A DNA stretch of 64,000 nucleotides from Eulemur rufifrons (lineage: Eukaryota; Chordata; Mammalia; Primates; Lemuridae), in contig NC_090989.1 of the NCBI RefSeq assembly GCF_041146395.1, positions 280,518,343 through 280,582,342 of the forward strand, given 5' to 3'. Position 1 is the stretch's first letter. Each line of letters starts with the position of its first letter. Positions 12,660 to 24,734 of the stretch are shown in pieces. The position numbers were made by a program, and so were the translations under genes. The notes beneath the pieces are model-generated. The model was given only the letters and a program-made list of their open reading frames with translations, was not told the origin of the DNA and did not search any database.

Positions 12660-13045
12660 GCCTCAGGGCAGCCTAACAGCAGTTACAAACACTGAGGTTT
12701 AGAGAGGTTAAGTAAATTGCCCAGAGGTTGCACAGCCAATATATGGCAAGTCTGGGATTAGATCGCATACCCATCTGACTCCAGATAAACATACTCATGG
12801 CTAATGTGATTTTTCCCTTACTATGTCCCAGGCACGGTTTTAAGAACTTTGCATGTATTATTCACTCATTTACTTCTTACAACAACCCCGTGAGGGAGAT
12901 AGTTTCATTATCCCCCACTTTCTAGATGGGAAAACTGAAGCACAGAGGGGTTGTAACTTACTCAGGGTCTCTCAGCAGTGAAGCTGGGGTTTGAACCTGG
13001 GAAACCTCACTCCAGAGTCCAGCCGGTAACCACTGCACAGGGTGA
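12660..13045 (-). repeat. Two adjacent MIR copies
   Basis: Two reverse-complement MIR cores follow one another: 'gaggtttagagaggttaag' (about 12,692) and 'gggaaaactgaagcacag' (about 12,927). Both are followed by the typical 'tttgaacctggg'-like or 'tctgggatta'-like phrase. They probably come from separate insertions or an old duplication. Confidence 0.7.
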
Positions 13046-13464
13046 ATCACCGTTCATACTTTTGTGGCCTAGCCTGTTCTGACCAACTTGGGGGTGAGAG
13101 CGTTCCTGCTAGAGAGGAGAGTGCTGCTGGAAGAGCTGCTGCAGCAGTTAGGGTTTGGAAATCCAACAGAGGGACAAAGAAATGGGACATTTTTCACAAT
13201 GTTTACAGGAGAGGAAAATTGGAAGGAACCTCAGTGTCCAATAAAAGGGGAATGACTGGGTAAGCAATTTCGGCATCCCCACTTGGTGAAGGGATGTAGC
13301 TGCTCACCGATCATGAGGAAGGAGATAAGAAATAGTGCAAAAGGTTTAGGGTAGAGATTGAGTGACCATCAGTGACCACATGCCCGCCCTGCTCGGAGCC
13401 ACTCGCAGCGAGAAGCACCCTACCCGCATCATCACACTGACTCTGCTCCGTTCGATGGCGAGGT

Positions 13465-13650
13465 AATAGCAATGGCCAGCACAACAGCTAATGTTACTTG
13501 AGCACTAACTGGGTGCCAGGTGTTGTCCAAGCACTTTAGGTACTGCAGACCGATTTATAGTGAGGAAACCGAGTCTCCAAAAGGTGAGGCACCTTGTTCA
13601 CAGGGCTCACAGAGCTGGCATATGAAGCCAAGACTTGAATGCAGCTATTT
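13465..13650 (-). repeat. MIR SINE fragment
   Basis: Reverse-complement MIR with 'gttacttgagcactaactg', 'gtgaggaaaccgagtctcc' and 'tcacagagctggca'. Confidence 0.6.
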
Positions 13651-14050
13651 CCAGGAAAGTGGAATGTGTTGGGCAGATTGTCCACTGCATAACTGTAGGG
13701 GGAAGCAGTCACACCGTAGTCCATGCCCCTGGAGTTGTGCAGTGCACAACCTGTGCAACCATACACAGCATCCCTGGGTGTGTCTGATCTTAATCCTGGA
13801 CTCTTAATCCATGCCCCATCCAAAAAAGAAAATGATATTCATGCACACTGTAAGTGGAGTCATGTGATAGCTGGATATATGTGAACATGGGACAGAAAGG
13901 ATGCAAAAAATTAAGCAGGTATGCTGGCATGGTAGGATTTATAGGAGATTTTTCTTTTCTCAAATATCCTCCAATGCTGGTTTTTGTTGTTGTCATTGTT
14001 CCCCCTCCTTTAAAAAAAAAAAAAAGGAAAGAAGAAAAATTAGAATATCT

Positions 14051-14264
14051 AGAGTAGCTCTACCCAATAAAACTTTCTGTAATAATGGAAGTGTTCCATA
14101 TCTGTGGTGCTCAACATGGCAGCCACTGGCCACATGTGGCTGTTGAGGCCTTGAAATGTGGCTAGTGGGACTGAGGAATGAATTTGTGTTTTTATTTCAT
14201 TTTAGTGAAAATTCAAACTGAGATGGCTGTGTGCAACTAGTAGCTACCGTATCGGGCAGTGCGG
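14051..14264. mobile_element. hAT-Charlie-type nonautonomous DNA transposon
   Basis: The ends form imperfect inverted repeats. The left end reads 'gtagctctacccaataaa' and the right end reads 'taccgtatcgggcagtgc'. The interior has the tell-tale 'ggccacatgtggct' palindromic phrase and 'gaaatgtggctagtg'. This pattern is typical of MER-type hAT-Charlie MITEs. The exact family name is not certain. It encodes nothing. Confidence 0.65.
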
Positions 14265-14937
14265 CGGGTCAGCATCTTTCATTTTGAGCCATGTCATTCC
14301 CAGATGACAGCTTGCAAGCTTGTGGTTCCTAAACTTGTGGGTGAGGAAGAATCTTGCAGATTTCCAGCTGGTCCCTCAGGACGGGCATGTCCCTTTTTAA
14401 TAAGCTGCCAAGGGAATTCCCAGGCGAATTGTCGATGGACACCTCTTTGAGAACTTCAGAAGATCTGGTATCTGCCCTTCCACCGGGAGGCCTCCGGCGT
14501 GGCAAGGGGGCCAGGGCTGCTCCCAGAGTCGTGGCTGAAGGTGCTGGAAAAGCTGCCTTCAGATGTTAGCAAGGTGGTCTTGGAAAGACAGTTCCCAGGT
14601 GCTGCCCCTCAAAGTGTAGGCCCAGCATCCTGGGGGGACCCACAGGGAAAGGGATTAGGGCTCACCGTGAGGCTGACTTTTCTAGAGTCAGGGCTGGCTG
14701 TTGTGCAAGGATGTGACTGGGAACACGTCAGAGATGTCAGAGATGGCTCCGCGCCCAGGTGCTGCGTGTGCACCCGCTGGGGAGGCTGTGCTGGGCCATC
14801 AGCGGCCGGCGGGGTGCCTGGTGGAGGCTGGGAGCAGACAGGTTCCCACCCTGCCCACACACAGCAGGGGAGCCGGGCGGCGCGCGTGGGCAGAGGGCTC
14901 AGGTTTGTTCAGGTGGAGAGCGAGAGCGGTGGCCCAC

Positions 14938-15125
14938 TAAGCCACAGAAGTCGGAACTGTCTCCGCACCTGGCCTGCGGCACTCACCCTGAGTTCCCTCC
15001 CGGCAGGCGCTGCCTGCCGACCTCGGGAGGAGAGGGGAGCCTCACACCGGGCCCTTGGCAGCAACCTCACTCTGGTCTGGAAATGGTTAACTTCTCCAAG
15101 GGCAGCTTTTGTCCAGCCCTTTGGG
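14938..15125 (+). repeat. Local duplication, copy A
   Basis: This block is similar to 16,662-16,856, about 1.73 kb away in the same orientation. Shared runs in order are 'aagccacagaa'/'aaaccacacgaa', 'actcaccctgagttccc'/'cctcaccccgacttccc', 'cacaccgggcccttggcag'/'cacaccaggtccttggcag', 'tctggtctggaaatggttaa'/'cctggtctgaaaatggttaa' and 'gggcagctttt'/'gggcagctttc'. It does not resemble any common repeat family I recognise. Confidence 0.65.
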
Positions 15126-15261
15126 GACAGACAGAGTGGACATAAATCACCGCCCGGTCACTGCCTGGCTGATGACCTAGGTTAGGTACTTTACCTTCCT
15201 GAATTTCATTGTCTCTGAGAACGAGGCTTAGTAACAGCGGTATCTGTGTCTATTATCCTGG

Positions 15262-15577
15262 CTAGAGCTGGAGCCCATTCTACTAAGTGAAGTATCCCAA
15301 GAATGGAAACATAAGCACCACCCGTACTCACCATCAAACTGGTTTTAACTGATCAACACCTAAGTGCACATAGGAATAACATTCATTGGGCGGGCGTCGG
15401 GCAGATGGGAGGAGGGAGGGAATGGGTATAGACACGCATAATGGGTGCGGTGTGCACCGTCTAGGGGATGGACACGCTTGAAGCTCTGACTTGGGGGGCG
15501 GGGGCAAGGGCAATATACATAACCTAAACATTTGTACCCCCATGATATGCTGAAATTAAAAACAAACAAACAAAAAA
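15262..15577 (+). mobile_element. Strepsirrhine-type L1 3' end
   Basis: This is a short 5'-truncated LINE-1 tail: 'agtgaagtatcccaagaatg' near the start, 'gatggacacgcttgaagctc' in the middle, and 'acatttgtacccccatgata' just before an A-rich tail ('aaattaaaaacaaacaaac'). In my knowledge this 3' end is typical of L1 in lemurs and their relatives, not of human L1PA copies. It therefore supports the organism call. It has no coding capacity. Confidence 0.75.
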
Positions 15578-17667
15578 ACCCCCCAGTGCCGGGCACATAA
15601 CAAAATTTGAGTAAATGGAAGCCCCAAAAAAAAAGGATGGGGCAGTCCTGCTCGCCCCCCCAGGCCCACACTGCGGCAAGCGACGTCGCAGAAACACTCG
15701 AGTCCGCCCTTGGAGCTTCACCCGGCGAGCTCAGACTCACATTTGCCAGCGTGCCCAGAGCTCACAGACGGGTCATAGAAACCCCCAGTGATGCTTTAAA
15801 GTGCAGCCTCTCTGGGAGCAGCAGCGCCCAGAGCCGAGGGAACTCCGGGCCCTGCCTCTGTCCGGGCTGCTCTCGTGCAGGGCTGGCCAGGGGGCCCAGG
15901 ACGGGCAGGGGCAGAAGGGCAGGTTCTTCCGGAGCAAAAGAACTGTTTCTCCATCAAGCTGACTCTTTAGGGTGGGGTCTGTGGACAAGATTCAAAGTCA
16001 CATGTGAGCTTTTCTGTGCACTTTTGTTTTTCTGGGGAAGGGTCCATAGAGTTCCTTGAAGTCCTCAAGGAGCTCGTGATTGAAATGGGAAGAACCAAAG
16101 AGCCAGGCCCGGTTTCATTTGGGACAGAGAACGGTGGGGACGACGGTCATCTCTGAAGCAGCACCGTGTTTACATGTTCTTAGGCCAGCACTGGGCTGTC
16201 GCACCCATGCTGAGCCACCTGAGAGAAAGGTATAGATGCTGTCCTTGTCCCAAAGTACAGATGGTGAAACTGAGGACCCAAGAGGGGAAGTCCTTTGACT
16301 GAGGACACTCAGCGAGCCATGTTCCCATTCTCAGATGCTCGGGGAGGCAGGCATGTGCTGTCTGGGTGGGCTGCCGGTTGCCCCCCAGCCCAATTGCTGG
16401 GTTGGGATACGCTCTCCCGCATCCTCCCAGGAACAGAAGTGGGAGCAGACAGGGCAGAGTGTGCGTCCTCAGGCATCCGACCTCCGTGGGCAGAACTTGG
16501 GGTCCCACTGCCTTGCTATGAGCTCATGGCTAGTCACTGCCCCTCTCCCATCTGCAAAACGAGGGGCTTTGACAGATGACCTCTAAGGTCCCCTGACGCT
16601 CTGAGTCCTTGAGAGAGCAGGAGGTTTGAGGCCCAGAGCTGTCTGCAAGTCTGTTTCAAGACCAAACCACACGAAACTGAAATGTCTCTGTGCCCGGCCC
16701 TCAGCCCTCACCCCGACTTCCCAGCTGGCTGCAGACTTTGGGGGGAGCAGGAGCTCTTAAATGGCAGAGAAAAACCCACACCAGGTCCTTGGCAGAAAAC
16801 TTCACCCTGGTCTGAAAATGGTTAATGAGGGCAGCTTTCCTCCAGATACCAGCCCCTTATTAAAATGTAGGCTTTATAATAAATTTGGCTTTTGGCCATC
16901 AATTTTAGATTAAAACCAGACGGGACAGACACTAACCCCCTTCTTAGACCAAATTTTGAGCAGTGGGCTGCTCCTCTTCCCCCCGAACACGGACTCCCCG
17001 ATTCTCACCCACCCCTGTACCCCCATTCCAGCAGGGACCCCGCTCTCTAGAGCTTTGTGTTGGGGTCTCAGGAGTAGAGGAGACTGGGCTGAACACAAAT
17101 GTGACCAGGGGCGCCTGGAACTTTGAACCCTGGCTCCTGGTGCAGCGGGGGCTCCAGGGGAGGCTGCAGCTATGTCACGCCGGGAGCCAGAGCCTCGGCG
17201 GCGGCGGTCAGCTGTAGCAGCCTCTGCCCTCCTGGCCCCTTGATGTGCCTGAGACCGGGAGCAAATGTTTTCTGCCTGGCCGCCTTGTCCCTGCTCCCCC
17301 AGGCCCAAATACCCATCTCTCAGCGCTCCTGGGCCTCAGAAGGACCTTGGGCCTCGCCTGTCCCCACCTCTGGCTGCGGCAGCGCCACATGGGGACATTC
17401 TGTTGGAAAACCACGCCTCCTGCCTGCCCCCTTACCGAGGGTCTCCCCAAAGACCCTGACCAGAGCTGGCTTGGGGCCTCCCGGCGGGGCGGGGCTGGGC
17501 CGGGGTCTGTGCCTGCACCGGGGTCTGTGCCTGGCCTGCTTCCCCCACGCTCCCTGCCACCTCCTCCCCGCAGCAGTTTGAGCACGGGGGAGTCGGGGGT
17601 CTCCTGTGCTAGCCACTCTCTGCCGATCTCAGTGTTTCTCTCTCTGCCCCCTTTTTTTCTGTGTTCT
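15578..17667. other. PRRX2 intron 1: unique sequence
   Basis: No exon is recognised. It contains a minus-strand MIR piece (about 16,235-16,330), a plus MIR-like tail (about 16,500-16,600), duplication copy B (16,662-16,856) and an A/T-rich strip (16,850-16,915, 'ttataataaatttggc'). From 16,980 to 17,640 the sequence is GC-rich without dense CpG. Confidence 0.55.
16662..16856 (+). repeat. Local duplication, copy B
   Basis: Partner of 14,938-15,125, with the same order of shared blocks and the same orientation. It is followed by an A/T-rich stretch that copy A lacks. A short insertion in copy B ('ctcttaaatggcagagaaaa') accounts for most of the length difference. Confidence 0.65.
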
Positions 17668-18705
17668 TTTTAATAACTTTATCGAGATGTAATTCACATA
17701 CCACACAATTCAGCCATTTAAAGCGTACAGTCCAGTGATTTTTAGTATATTCAGTCGTGCGACCGTCATCACAGCCGGTTTTAGAACATTTTCACCCCCC
17801 AGCAAGAAACCCTGCACCTTTTGGCTGTCCCTCTCCAATCCCCCTCCCACCTGCCCTCGGCGCTGGCGGCCGCCAGTCTACTTTCCGTCTGTGCGGATTA
17901 GCCCGTTGTGGGCATTTCATGGAAGTGAAATCATGCGCTGTGCAGGCCTCTCCGGCTGGCCGCTTTCACTTAGCGAAACGTTCTCAAGGTTAACCCGCGA
18001 CGAGCATGCACAAGCACTTCACCTCTTTTTGTTGCCCAATAATATTCCACTGTACGAGGAGACCACATTTTATTTATCTATTTACCAGTTGAAGGGCATT
18101 TGGGTTGCTGTCACTTGTTGGCCGTTATTACTAATGCCACTTTGTACATCTGTGTACAAGATGCTGTGCGGACAAGTTCATTTCTCTTGGGTCTGTACTC
18201 GGGAGTGGAATTGCCCCGTGGTCACTCCGGGTTTGACCTTGTGAGGACCCGCCAGGCTGTTTCCAAAGGGCTGCGCCATTTTGCGTTTGTATCAGCAGCG
18301 TGAGGGTTCCCGTGTCCCCACGTCTTCACCTGCCTTTGACCCCGGCCACCCCGGTGGGTGCGAAGTGGTGTCTCCCTGTGGTTTGGGTTTGCCTTTCCCT
18401 GATGCTGACGGTGTTGAGCATCTTTTCATGTGCTGATTGGTCATTTGTGTGTTTATGTGAAGAAGTGTCTGTTCAGATCCTTTTCTCATTTCTAACGTGG
18501 GTCACTTGTCTTTTTGTTATCGAGTTGTAAGAGTCCTTCGTACCTTCTGACACCAGCCCCTCGCCAGGTACGGGGCGCGCAGGGACTTCTGTCCTTTCGC
18601 TGCCTTTTCGCTTCTCAGTAGTATTCACGGCAGTTTTTAACTTTGATGAAGTCCGATTTATCTTTTTTTCTTTAGTCGCTGTGCTTTTGTTGTCACATGT
18701 AAAAA
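17668..18705 (-). mobile_element. L1M/L1ME LINE 3' end (minus strand)
   Basis: The sequence begins with the typical reverse-complement L1 3' UTR phrase 'taactttatcgagatgtaat' and continues into the ORF2 3' part ('aataatattccactgta', 'catcttttcatgtgctgatt'). It ends near 18,705 in T-rich sequence. Many CpG-like substitutions and broken frames show an old, inactive copy. It is related to, but not the same subfamily as, the copy at 6,735-7,745. Confidence 0.8.
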
Positions 18706-21419
18706 ACCACCATCTGGCCCTTTGAAGACAAGGGAACTGGCTTTGGAAGTGGAGGCTTCCCGTCCTTGCCTGGCACGAGGCTTTCCTTCATTTCCATAAT
18801 CATTCGTTCAGAAATATTTTTGAAACCAAACTTCTTGCCCAGGGCTGGGCACACAGCAGTGACAAGGGAAACCCAGCCTCTGCCTTTCTGGAGCTTAGAG
18901 TCGAATGGGGTAGACAGGCGTGGGGCAGAAACCAAAACGCAGGACTTTCTGTTTTGGGTAATTACAGAGTGGGGGAGGGAGAGGGCCTAGAGCCTAAGCA
19001 AGGCGGCCGCCCTAGTCTGGGGGCTGGAAAGCCTCTCAGGAGCGCGTGGGCTGAGAACGAAGGCTGGGTGGGCGTTAGCCAGGCCGAGGTGCGGTGGGAC
19101 GGGGAGGAGTGGTCCGGCAGAGGGGGCAGCGTGAACAAAGGCGTCGAGGTGGGAAGGAGCTTGTGCTGCCTGCCGGGGGCAGCTCCTGTTGTCGCACTGG
19201 CCCCTCTACTAGGGTATCTTGGGGGTCTGGTGGCCCCAAGGAAATGTCTGCAGCATGTCATGCTTTTAGGGGAGAGGCTGCAGACCCCAGAGAGACCCAG
19301 ATGTGCCACAGCTGCCTCCAGGTGAGGCTCCATGGAGGTTCCTAGGGGACACGGGGAGCCTCCCCCAGCCTCCTATGAACTCCAGGGTCATCCCGGGCCT
19401 GCTGGGGCCTCCGTGAGCCACACCAGTCACCAGCCTCTGGGCTGGGGGTCGGGGAGGGCAGTCCCAGGCAGGGTGGCCCGTGCCTCTCTGGGCTCTCACA
19501 TGCTGTGTCAAGGCCTGGTGAGGCCGTGAGATGGGCGGTGGGACCCCCAGGGGACCTCGCTGACCCCGAGGGCGCCACTCACTCTTCCCCCTTGCCTTCC
19601 TTCCTGAAATGTGTTTCTCCTTCCCTAGGCTGGCAGCTCTAAAAACGTGTCGGCATTTTAGGTTTTTGTTCAAAATTAATGAGGTGAAACATCCTTAAAA
19701 GTGTGGCAGGGCAGTGGCTGGCGGTGGCTGGCGGTAGCCGGCCTACACCTCCCCCGCCAGCCCCCAGCCCCTTCCTCAAGCCCTGAGGCCGTGTTCCCGC
19801 GGTGACTCGGCACAGCCAGCCCTTTATGGCTCCCTAAGGAGGAACCTAGAGCCCTGGCAGGAGGGCAGGCTCCACAGGCTCCCCCTTCCCATGCACTGCC
19901 CATGCCCCCCATTCATTCAGTCTTTCAACACTCTGCACTTGCTCACCTGTGCCAGGCCCTGCAGTGGGTTCCAAGGAGACAAAAAACAGTAAGTTCAAGT
20001 CCCTGCTGGACCAATGACCCCACACTCACCCTACGGTGTGACAGAGCTACAATGGCAGAAGCGCAGGAGTCTTTGGTAGCTTAATCCTGGCGGTCCAGGA
20101 TGGCTTCCTGGAGGAGGTGGCATCTCTGCTGAGACCTGAAGGTGAGCTGGGGAGGGAGAGAGGAGAGATTCACAGCTCAGGAGAGGTTGCAAGCTCAGGC
20201 AGGGGTCCACAGAGGGGAGCGTGTGGCATGTCCTATGTGAGCACTGATCCCAAGGAGGTCGTGAACATAGGACAACAGCTGGGCAGCCCTGGGACCACTC
20301 AAGGCCACCAGCCCTGGCTCCACCTTCCAAGGTGGCCTAGGTGACCCCAGCCAGCAGTGGGCTCCAGGGACGTGATGATGGACGTCTGCCTGTATAAATC
20401 TCAGCAGAGGACCTGAGCCCTGCGTGCCTTATCCCTGGTCCCTGAGTGTCTGGAGCTGAGCTAGCGTGGCCTGGGATGAAAACCAGCTCTCGGGCCCCTT
20501 GTTTGGAATGCAGGCTGGGGTGGGGCTGGAGCGCCCTGGAAGCCCAGGCACCTTCTCCAGGGACCTTGTTTCCTCTTCTCCTTCCTCCTCCCTTCCCTCC
20601 TGCCTTGAAACGTTGCTGAGCCCAGCTCCGTGCCGGGCCTGCCCATGTCCCTTCCCTCACAGGGGACTCCAGCGCATGCCCCAGCTCAGAAATGCTTCTG
20701 TTGCCTCCAGCATCCCTCCTCTTGATTTCTCCATGTGCCCTTAAGCTGCTGGGGAGACCCTCAGAGTCCCACCACGTGAGGACCCAGGAGGCTCTTGGGG
20801 CCGGCTGCCTGTGCCAAGGTGACTTGTGCAGCCACATGGGGAGGTGGTTGAGACCCTGGACTATGTGCTGGTCTCCAAGTTCAAATCCCAGCTCTGGCCT
20901 TTGCTAGCCACATGGCTTTGGCGTGTTGCTAAACACTCTCTGTGCCTCAGATTCCTGGTATATAAAATCCGACCAGGAACCGCCCACGTAGGATGGTTAC
21001 AGGGGTTAAATGCGGCAGCTCTTCAGGTGAGACTCCTGAGGCCGGGAGCCATTAACAGGTTCACCCACGGCCACTCTGCTCATGAACCGGACCCACCTGA
21101 AATCCAGCCCCGGACCGTCCACCTCCATGACCACTAGGCTGCACCGCCTCCCATTGCTTACCGGAAGAGGTCCTCCCTGCCAGGGCACTTGTGTCCTTGT
21201 GGATGCGGCAGCAGCTGAGGATGTGGTTTCCAGAGTTCCCATCTGAGCCCTTCTCCCAGGGGCCCTTGAAAGGAACCCAAATCTCTGCCAACAGACCTGG
21301 GGTGGGGCGAGCCGCAGCCCGCCCGCCCAGCCCACCTCCACTTCCTGCCCCGGCCCTTCCCAGCTGCAAGCATTTCTGCAGCAACCAGGCTGCTCTGACG
21401 AAGGCCCCGTGTTAATTTG
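18706..21419. other. PRRX2 intron 1: unique sequence with L2/MIR
   Basis: No exon is seen. L2 3'-end-like fragments (minus) lie near 18,795-18,945 ('gctgggcacacagcagtg') and 19,905-20,130 ('attcattcagtctttcaac'). One MIR (20,835-21,020) is clear. A short degenerate GGTGGCTGGC triplication sits near 19,715-19,740. The rest shows nothing specific. Confidence 0.55.
20835..21020 (+). repeat. MIR SINE
   Basis: MIR phrases in order: 'gaccctggactatgtgctgg', 'caaatcccagctctggcctt', 'gctaaacactctctgtgcct', 'gttacaggggttaaatg'. Confidence 0.75.
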
Positions 21420-22200
21420 TTAAATCCCCCTCAAGGTCCCAAGGACCCGTTGTTTGTTTTTGCGATCGTGTTGGCAGAGATCACATGGGGGGCGGGGGGT
21501 GCTGCTTATTTGGTCAGAATAAATGTTAATTAATAAAAGTTATTTATTTGGGTTGGAGCTCGCCGCAGCCCCGGGGTCAGGCGTAAACTGACTATTTGAA
21601 GCAAAAACAAACAGAGAATGTCTCTCAACAGCTTGAGAAAGGCAGAAACGAAGAGGCTGAGTTTATTTGTCTTAGGAAGAATTTGCAGTTAATTCCCTCC
21701 AGACTATTTAGACCCTTAAATTACACAGAATAAGAAAAACTGTGGGCACAGGGGAGGGGCGTCAGGAACACTTGATCACTTGGCTGCGAGCAGGGTTTTT
21801 AAATGGCTTTGGCCCGCAGTCAGCCAAATAAATGGTACGTGTGAAATAATTTAATGGCAGAAAACTGTGCACCAGTCATTTTTTCATTGTAATGTAATCG
21901 GGAACGATGTAATTTTGGTTTTAAGGGTGAGCGCTTGAAACGAGCCTCCCCCATCCGAGTGTTTCTCTCTGCCTGGCCCCAGCCCCTCACAATAGCGTCG
22001 GAACTGCCAGGTCGGATGGAGGCAGTTGCACGCTTTGTTTTCAATCTCAGCGAAAAGCAGAACTTTTATTGAACAAAAGGAAACTTTGGGCGCAGCCTCG
22101 CTTGGACGGCGCAGGCCCGGAGCCCGCTGGCCCGAGCGAGGGGCGCTGTGCGAAGGCAGGGACCCAGCGCCAATGGCCTGAGGCGTGGAGCGTATTTATT
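21420..22200. promoter_or_regulatory. Repeat-free A/T-rich block, candidate enhancer
   Basis: In contrast to its GC-rich neighbours, this block is A/T-rich, has no recognisable interspersed repeat, and is dense in TAAT/ATTA homeodomain cores. Examples are 'gttaattaataaaag' near 21,525, 'gcagttaattccc' near 21,685, 'gaaataatttaatggc' near 21,844 and 'gtaatgtaatcgg' near 21,889. It grades into CpG-rich sequence at 22,080-22,160. This composition is common in conserved developmental enhancers in introns of homeobox genes. PRRX2 itself binds TAAT cores, so autoregulation is conceivable. No frame or transcript signal is evident. Conservation has not been tested. Confidence 0.45.
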
Positions 22201-23803
22201 TATTTTCTAAATGCTTGAAGCCCAAGCCTGGAGTCCCCAGAGGAATACACACGCCCACCACAACACATTTCTCAGGAGGTGATTCAGGAACTTGGGGTAA
22301 CAGATATTCGGCACGTCCGCTCGGAGGCAGAAGCCAGCACAGCCCCCAGCTGAAGCCAAAGCCGTGGGTTCAAGTTCTGGTCCCCTGGAAGATGCTGCCT
22401 GAGTCCCCCCCTCAGCTGCTGTCCTCAGTCTCAGCCCACGGTAGGGACTGCAGACCCGTCTTTTGACTGTAGGTCGGGCTGCAGGGACTAAAGGACCAGG
22501 GAGAAGGGTCCCTGCCTTCAGATATGAAGCTGGTTGCACAGAAGCAATGATGCTAAGGCGAGTGGACGTTTGCCTAGCAATTACTGTGCTCTCGGCACTC
22601 AGCTAAACTCAGCTCAGTGCAACGCACACACCTTGACGTGTCCTTGAGCAAGCTGCTATCCTGAACGTCCCCAGTGGTGAGGGCTTCCTTTAGAACAAAG
22701 GGGTACCCGAGGGCACGCTTACAATGGGCTGGGATGGAGACAGGCATCCAGTGAGGTGATGTGAGGCTGGAGGCCCCTCCTAAGGACATCTTGACCCCAC
22801 CTGTGGGCTCAGAGAGCTGGGACTGAGCGTGTGACAGACCCTCTCTGTCACCAGGCCTAGGAGTGAGGTGGATGAGGGAAGAGACCCCCACAGAGATGGG
22901 CTCACAGCCTTGGCTAGCCAAGCCTCCCAGCAGACATGGATTCCAATCCCAGCTGTATGGCCTTGGGCAAGACTATCAGAGCCTCAGTTTCCCTGTGTGC
23001 AAAATGGCGAGATGCCTCCCAGGTGGGCGTGGGGAGTCACTGGGTGGAAACGGGTGGAGTGCTTGGCACCGCTCCTGGCTCCAGCCCCCTTCAGCTGAGT
23101 GCATCCCATCCGGCTGCCTCGTCGCGACCCCAGGGGAGCGCTGATTGAGACCCACTGTGGACACCAGCTGGTGCTGGGGGTGGGCCTGGGGCTGGCTGGG
23201 GTGGGGTAGATGCCTTTGTGTGAGGGTTTTGGCTCCAAGTCACCACACAGCTTAACTGGCACAAGAGCGGAGCTGTTTCTTCCGGCGCCCGCTCGGCGAG
23301 GCAAAGGCTGCAAAATGGTTTTCATTTAAACACCCCCAGTTTTGCATTGCTCAGAAACCTCCCGAAAAAGTCTCCTTTTTTGGTTGAAATGCCTCCTGCA
23401 TTGGGTGTGTGCCCAAGCGGCATTGCCTGAAAGGGGGTGGAAACCAGCGCTGCGATGGCTAGCTTTCCAGAAGCTTCCATCCCTGCTCTCATCGATCACC
23501 ACCGGGTGTTCAGCGAGAGGCCCCTGCTTCAGTTTAAGGTTTCTTCTCCACCAAGGGGGTGGGGGACAGAGAGACAGTCACGGGCACCAGGCGTTCTCAT
23601 CCGTCTTTGCCTTTTCCAGGAGAAAAGGGGCGAGGAGTGAAGAGCGAAGCTGACCAGGCCATGAGGCCAGCTCACGGAGGGGGAGCCCCCGGCGAGTTCC
23701 CGCCCTGCCTGCCCTTCCCTGCACTGTCTCGTTTTGGGTGTTTGCAAGGTTTTCCCCTGAGGGGGAAAATATTGAACATAAACTCCTAGTCACCCCTCTC
23801 GAC
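22201..23803. other. PRRX2 intron 1: unique sequence
   Basis: Only one MIR core (about 22,935-23,075, 'ggccttgggcaagactatc', 'cctcagtttccctgtgtgc') is recognised. The rest is unique sequence with no supported feature. Confidence 0.55.
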
Positions 23804-24023
23804 CAGAGCTTCTCAACCTCAGAGCCACTGACATTTTGGACAGACAATTCCTTGCCGCGTGGCTGTCCTGTGTGAAGAGGACAGCGTCCTGGAGCCTGGC
23901 AGCTTGCTGGCTCCACCGTTAGATCCTAATAGCATCTCCCTCCCCCGTCCTGACAATCCAAATGGTCTCCAGACATTGTCAGATGTCTTCGGGGGTAAAA
24001 CTGCCCTCAGCTGAGAATCACTG
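23804..24023. mobile_element. MER5A-type hAT-Charlie MITE
   Basis: Terminal inverted repeats are visible: the left end reads 'cagagcttctcaacctcag' and the right end 'ctgagaatcactg'. Internal phrases 'actgacattttggac' and 'tctccagacattgtcagatg' are typical of MER5A, a nonautonomous hAT-Charlie DNA transposon spread in early mammals. It has no coding capacity. Confidence 0.8.
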
Positions 24024-24224
24024 GTCCAAATTCAGATTCAAGGTCATCTTTCCTGGGCACCCCCCCCATTCCTGCCTGATACCCCCACCCCACCCCCGCC
24101 CACATGCATAATCATTTACCAGTCTCAGAACTATTTAACCTTAAATCAAACCAGTTGGTTACTTAACAGTTGCTTAAGAGTCGGTAAACCCTGCTAACCT
24201 GGGAGCTGTTTAAAAAGGGGTTAG

Positions 24225-24538
<314 letters not shown>

Positions 24539-24734
24539 TTAGTACATCAAGGATACGTAACCTAAAAAATAAAAGCAGGGATTGAATGGTATCCGTTGCT
24601 GGGCCTGCTGGGCCCGGCATGTTCTAGAAGCTCCGTAACAGTTAACTGAACAATTGCCCAACACTGTGCATAGGATCTAAAAAGGGAATATGTAACCAGG
24701 GAAACAAAAATACAAGGTATGGACTAAAATCCAA

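Larger units (their letters stand above)
11111..15261. other. PRRX2 intron 1: unique sequence with old repeats
   Basis: No exon is recognised. The stretch holds an L2 3'-end-like piece ('attcattcattcactcactc' near 12,377), two adjacent minus-strand MIR copies (12,660-12,800 and 12,805-13,045), another near 13,465-13,650, a hAT-type DNA transposon (14,051-14,264) and copy A of a local duplication (14,938-15,125). The remainder is unique sequence in which I see nothing specific. Confidence 0.6.
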
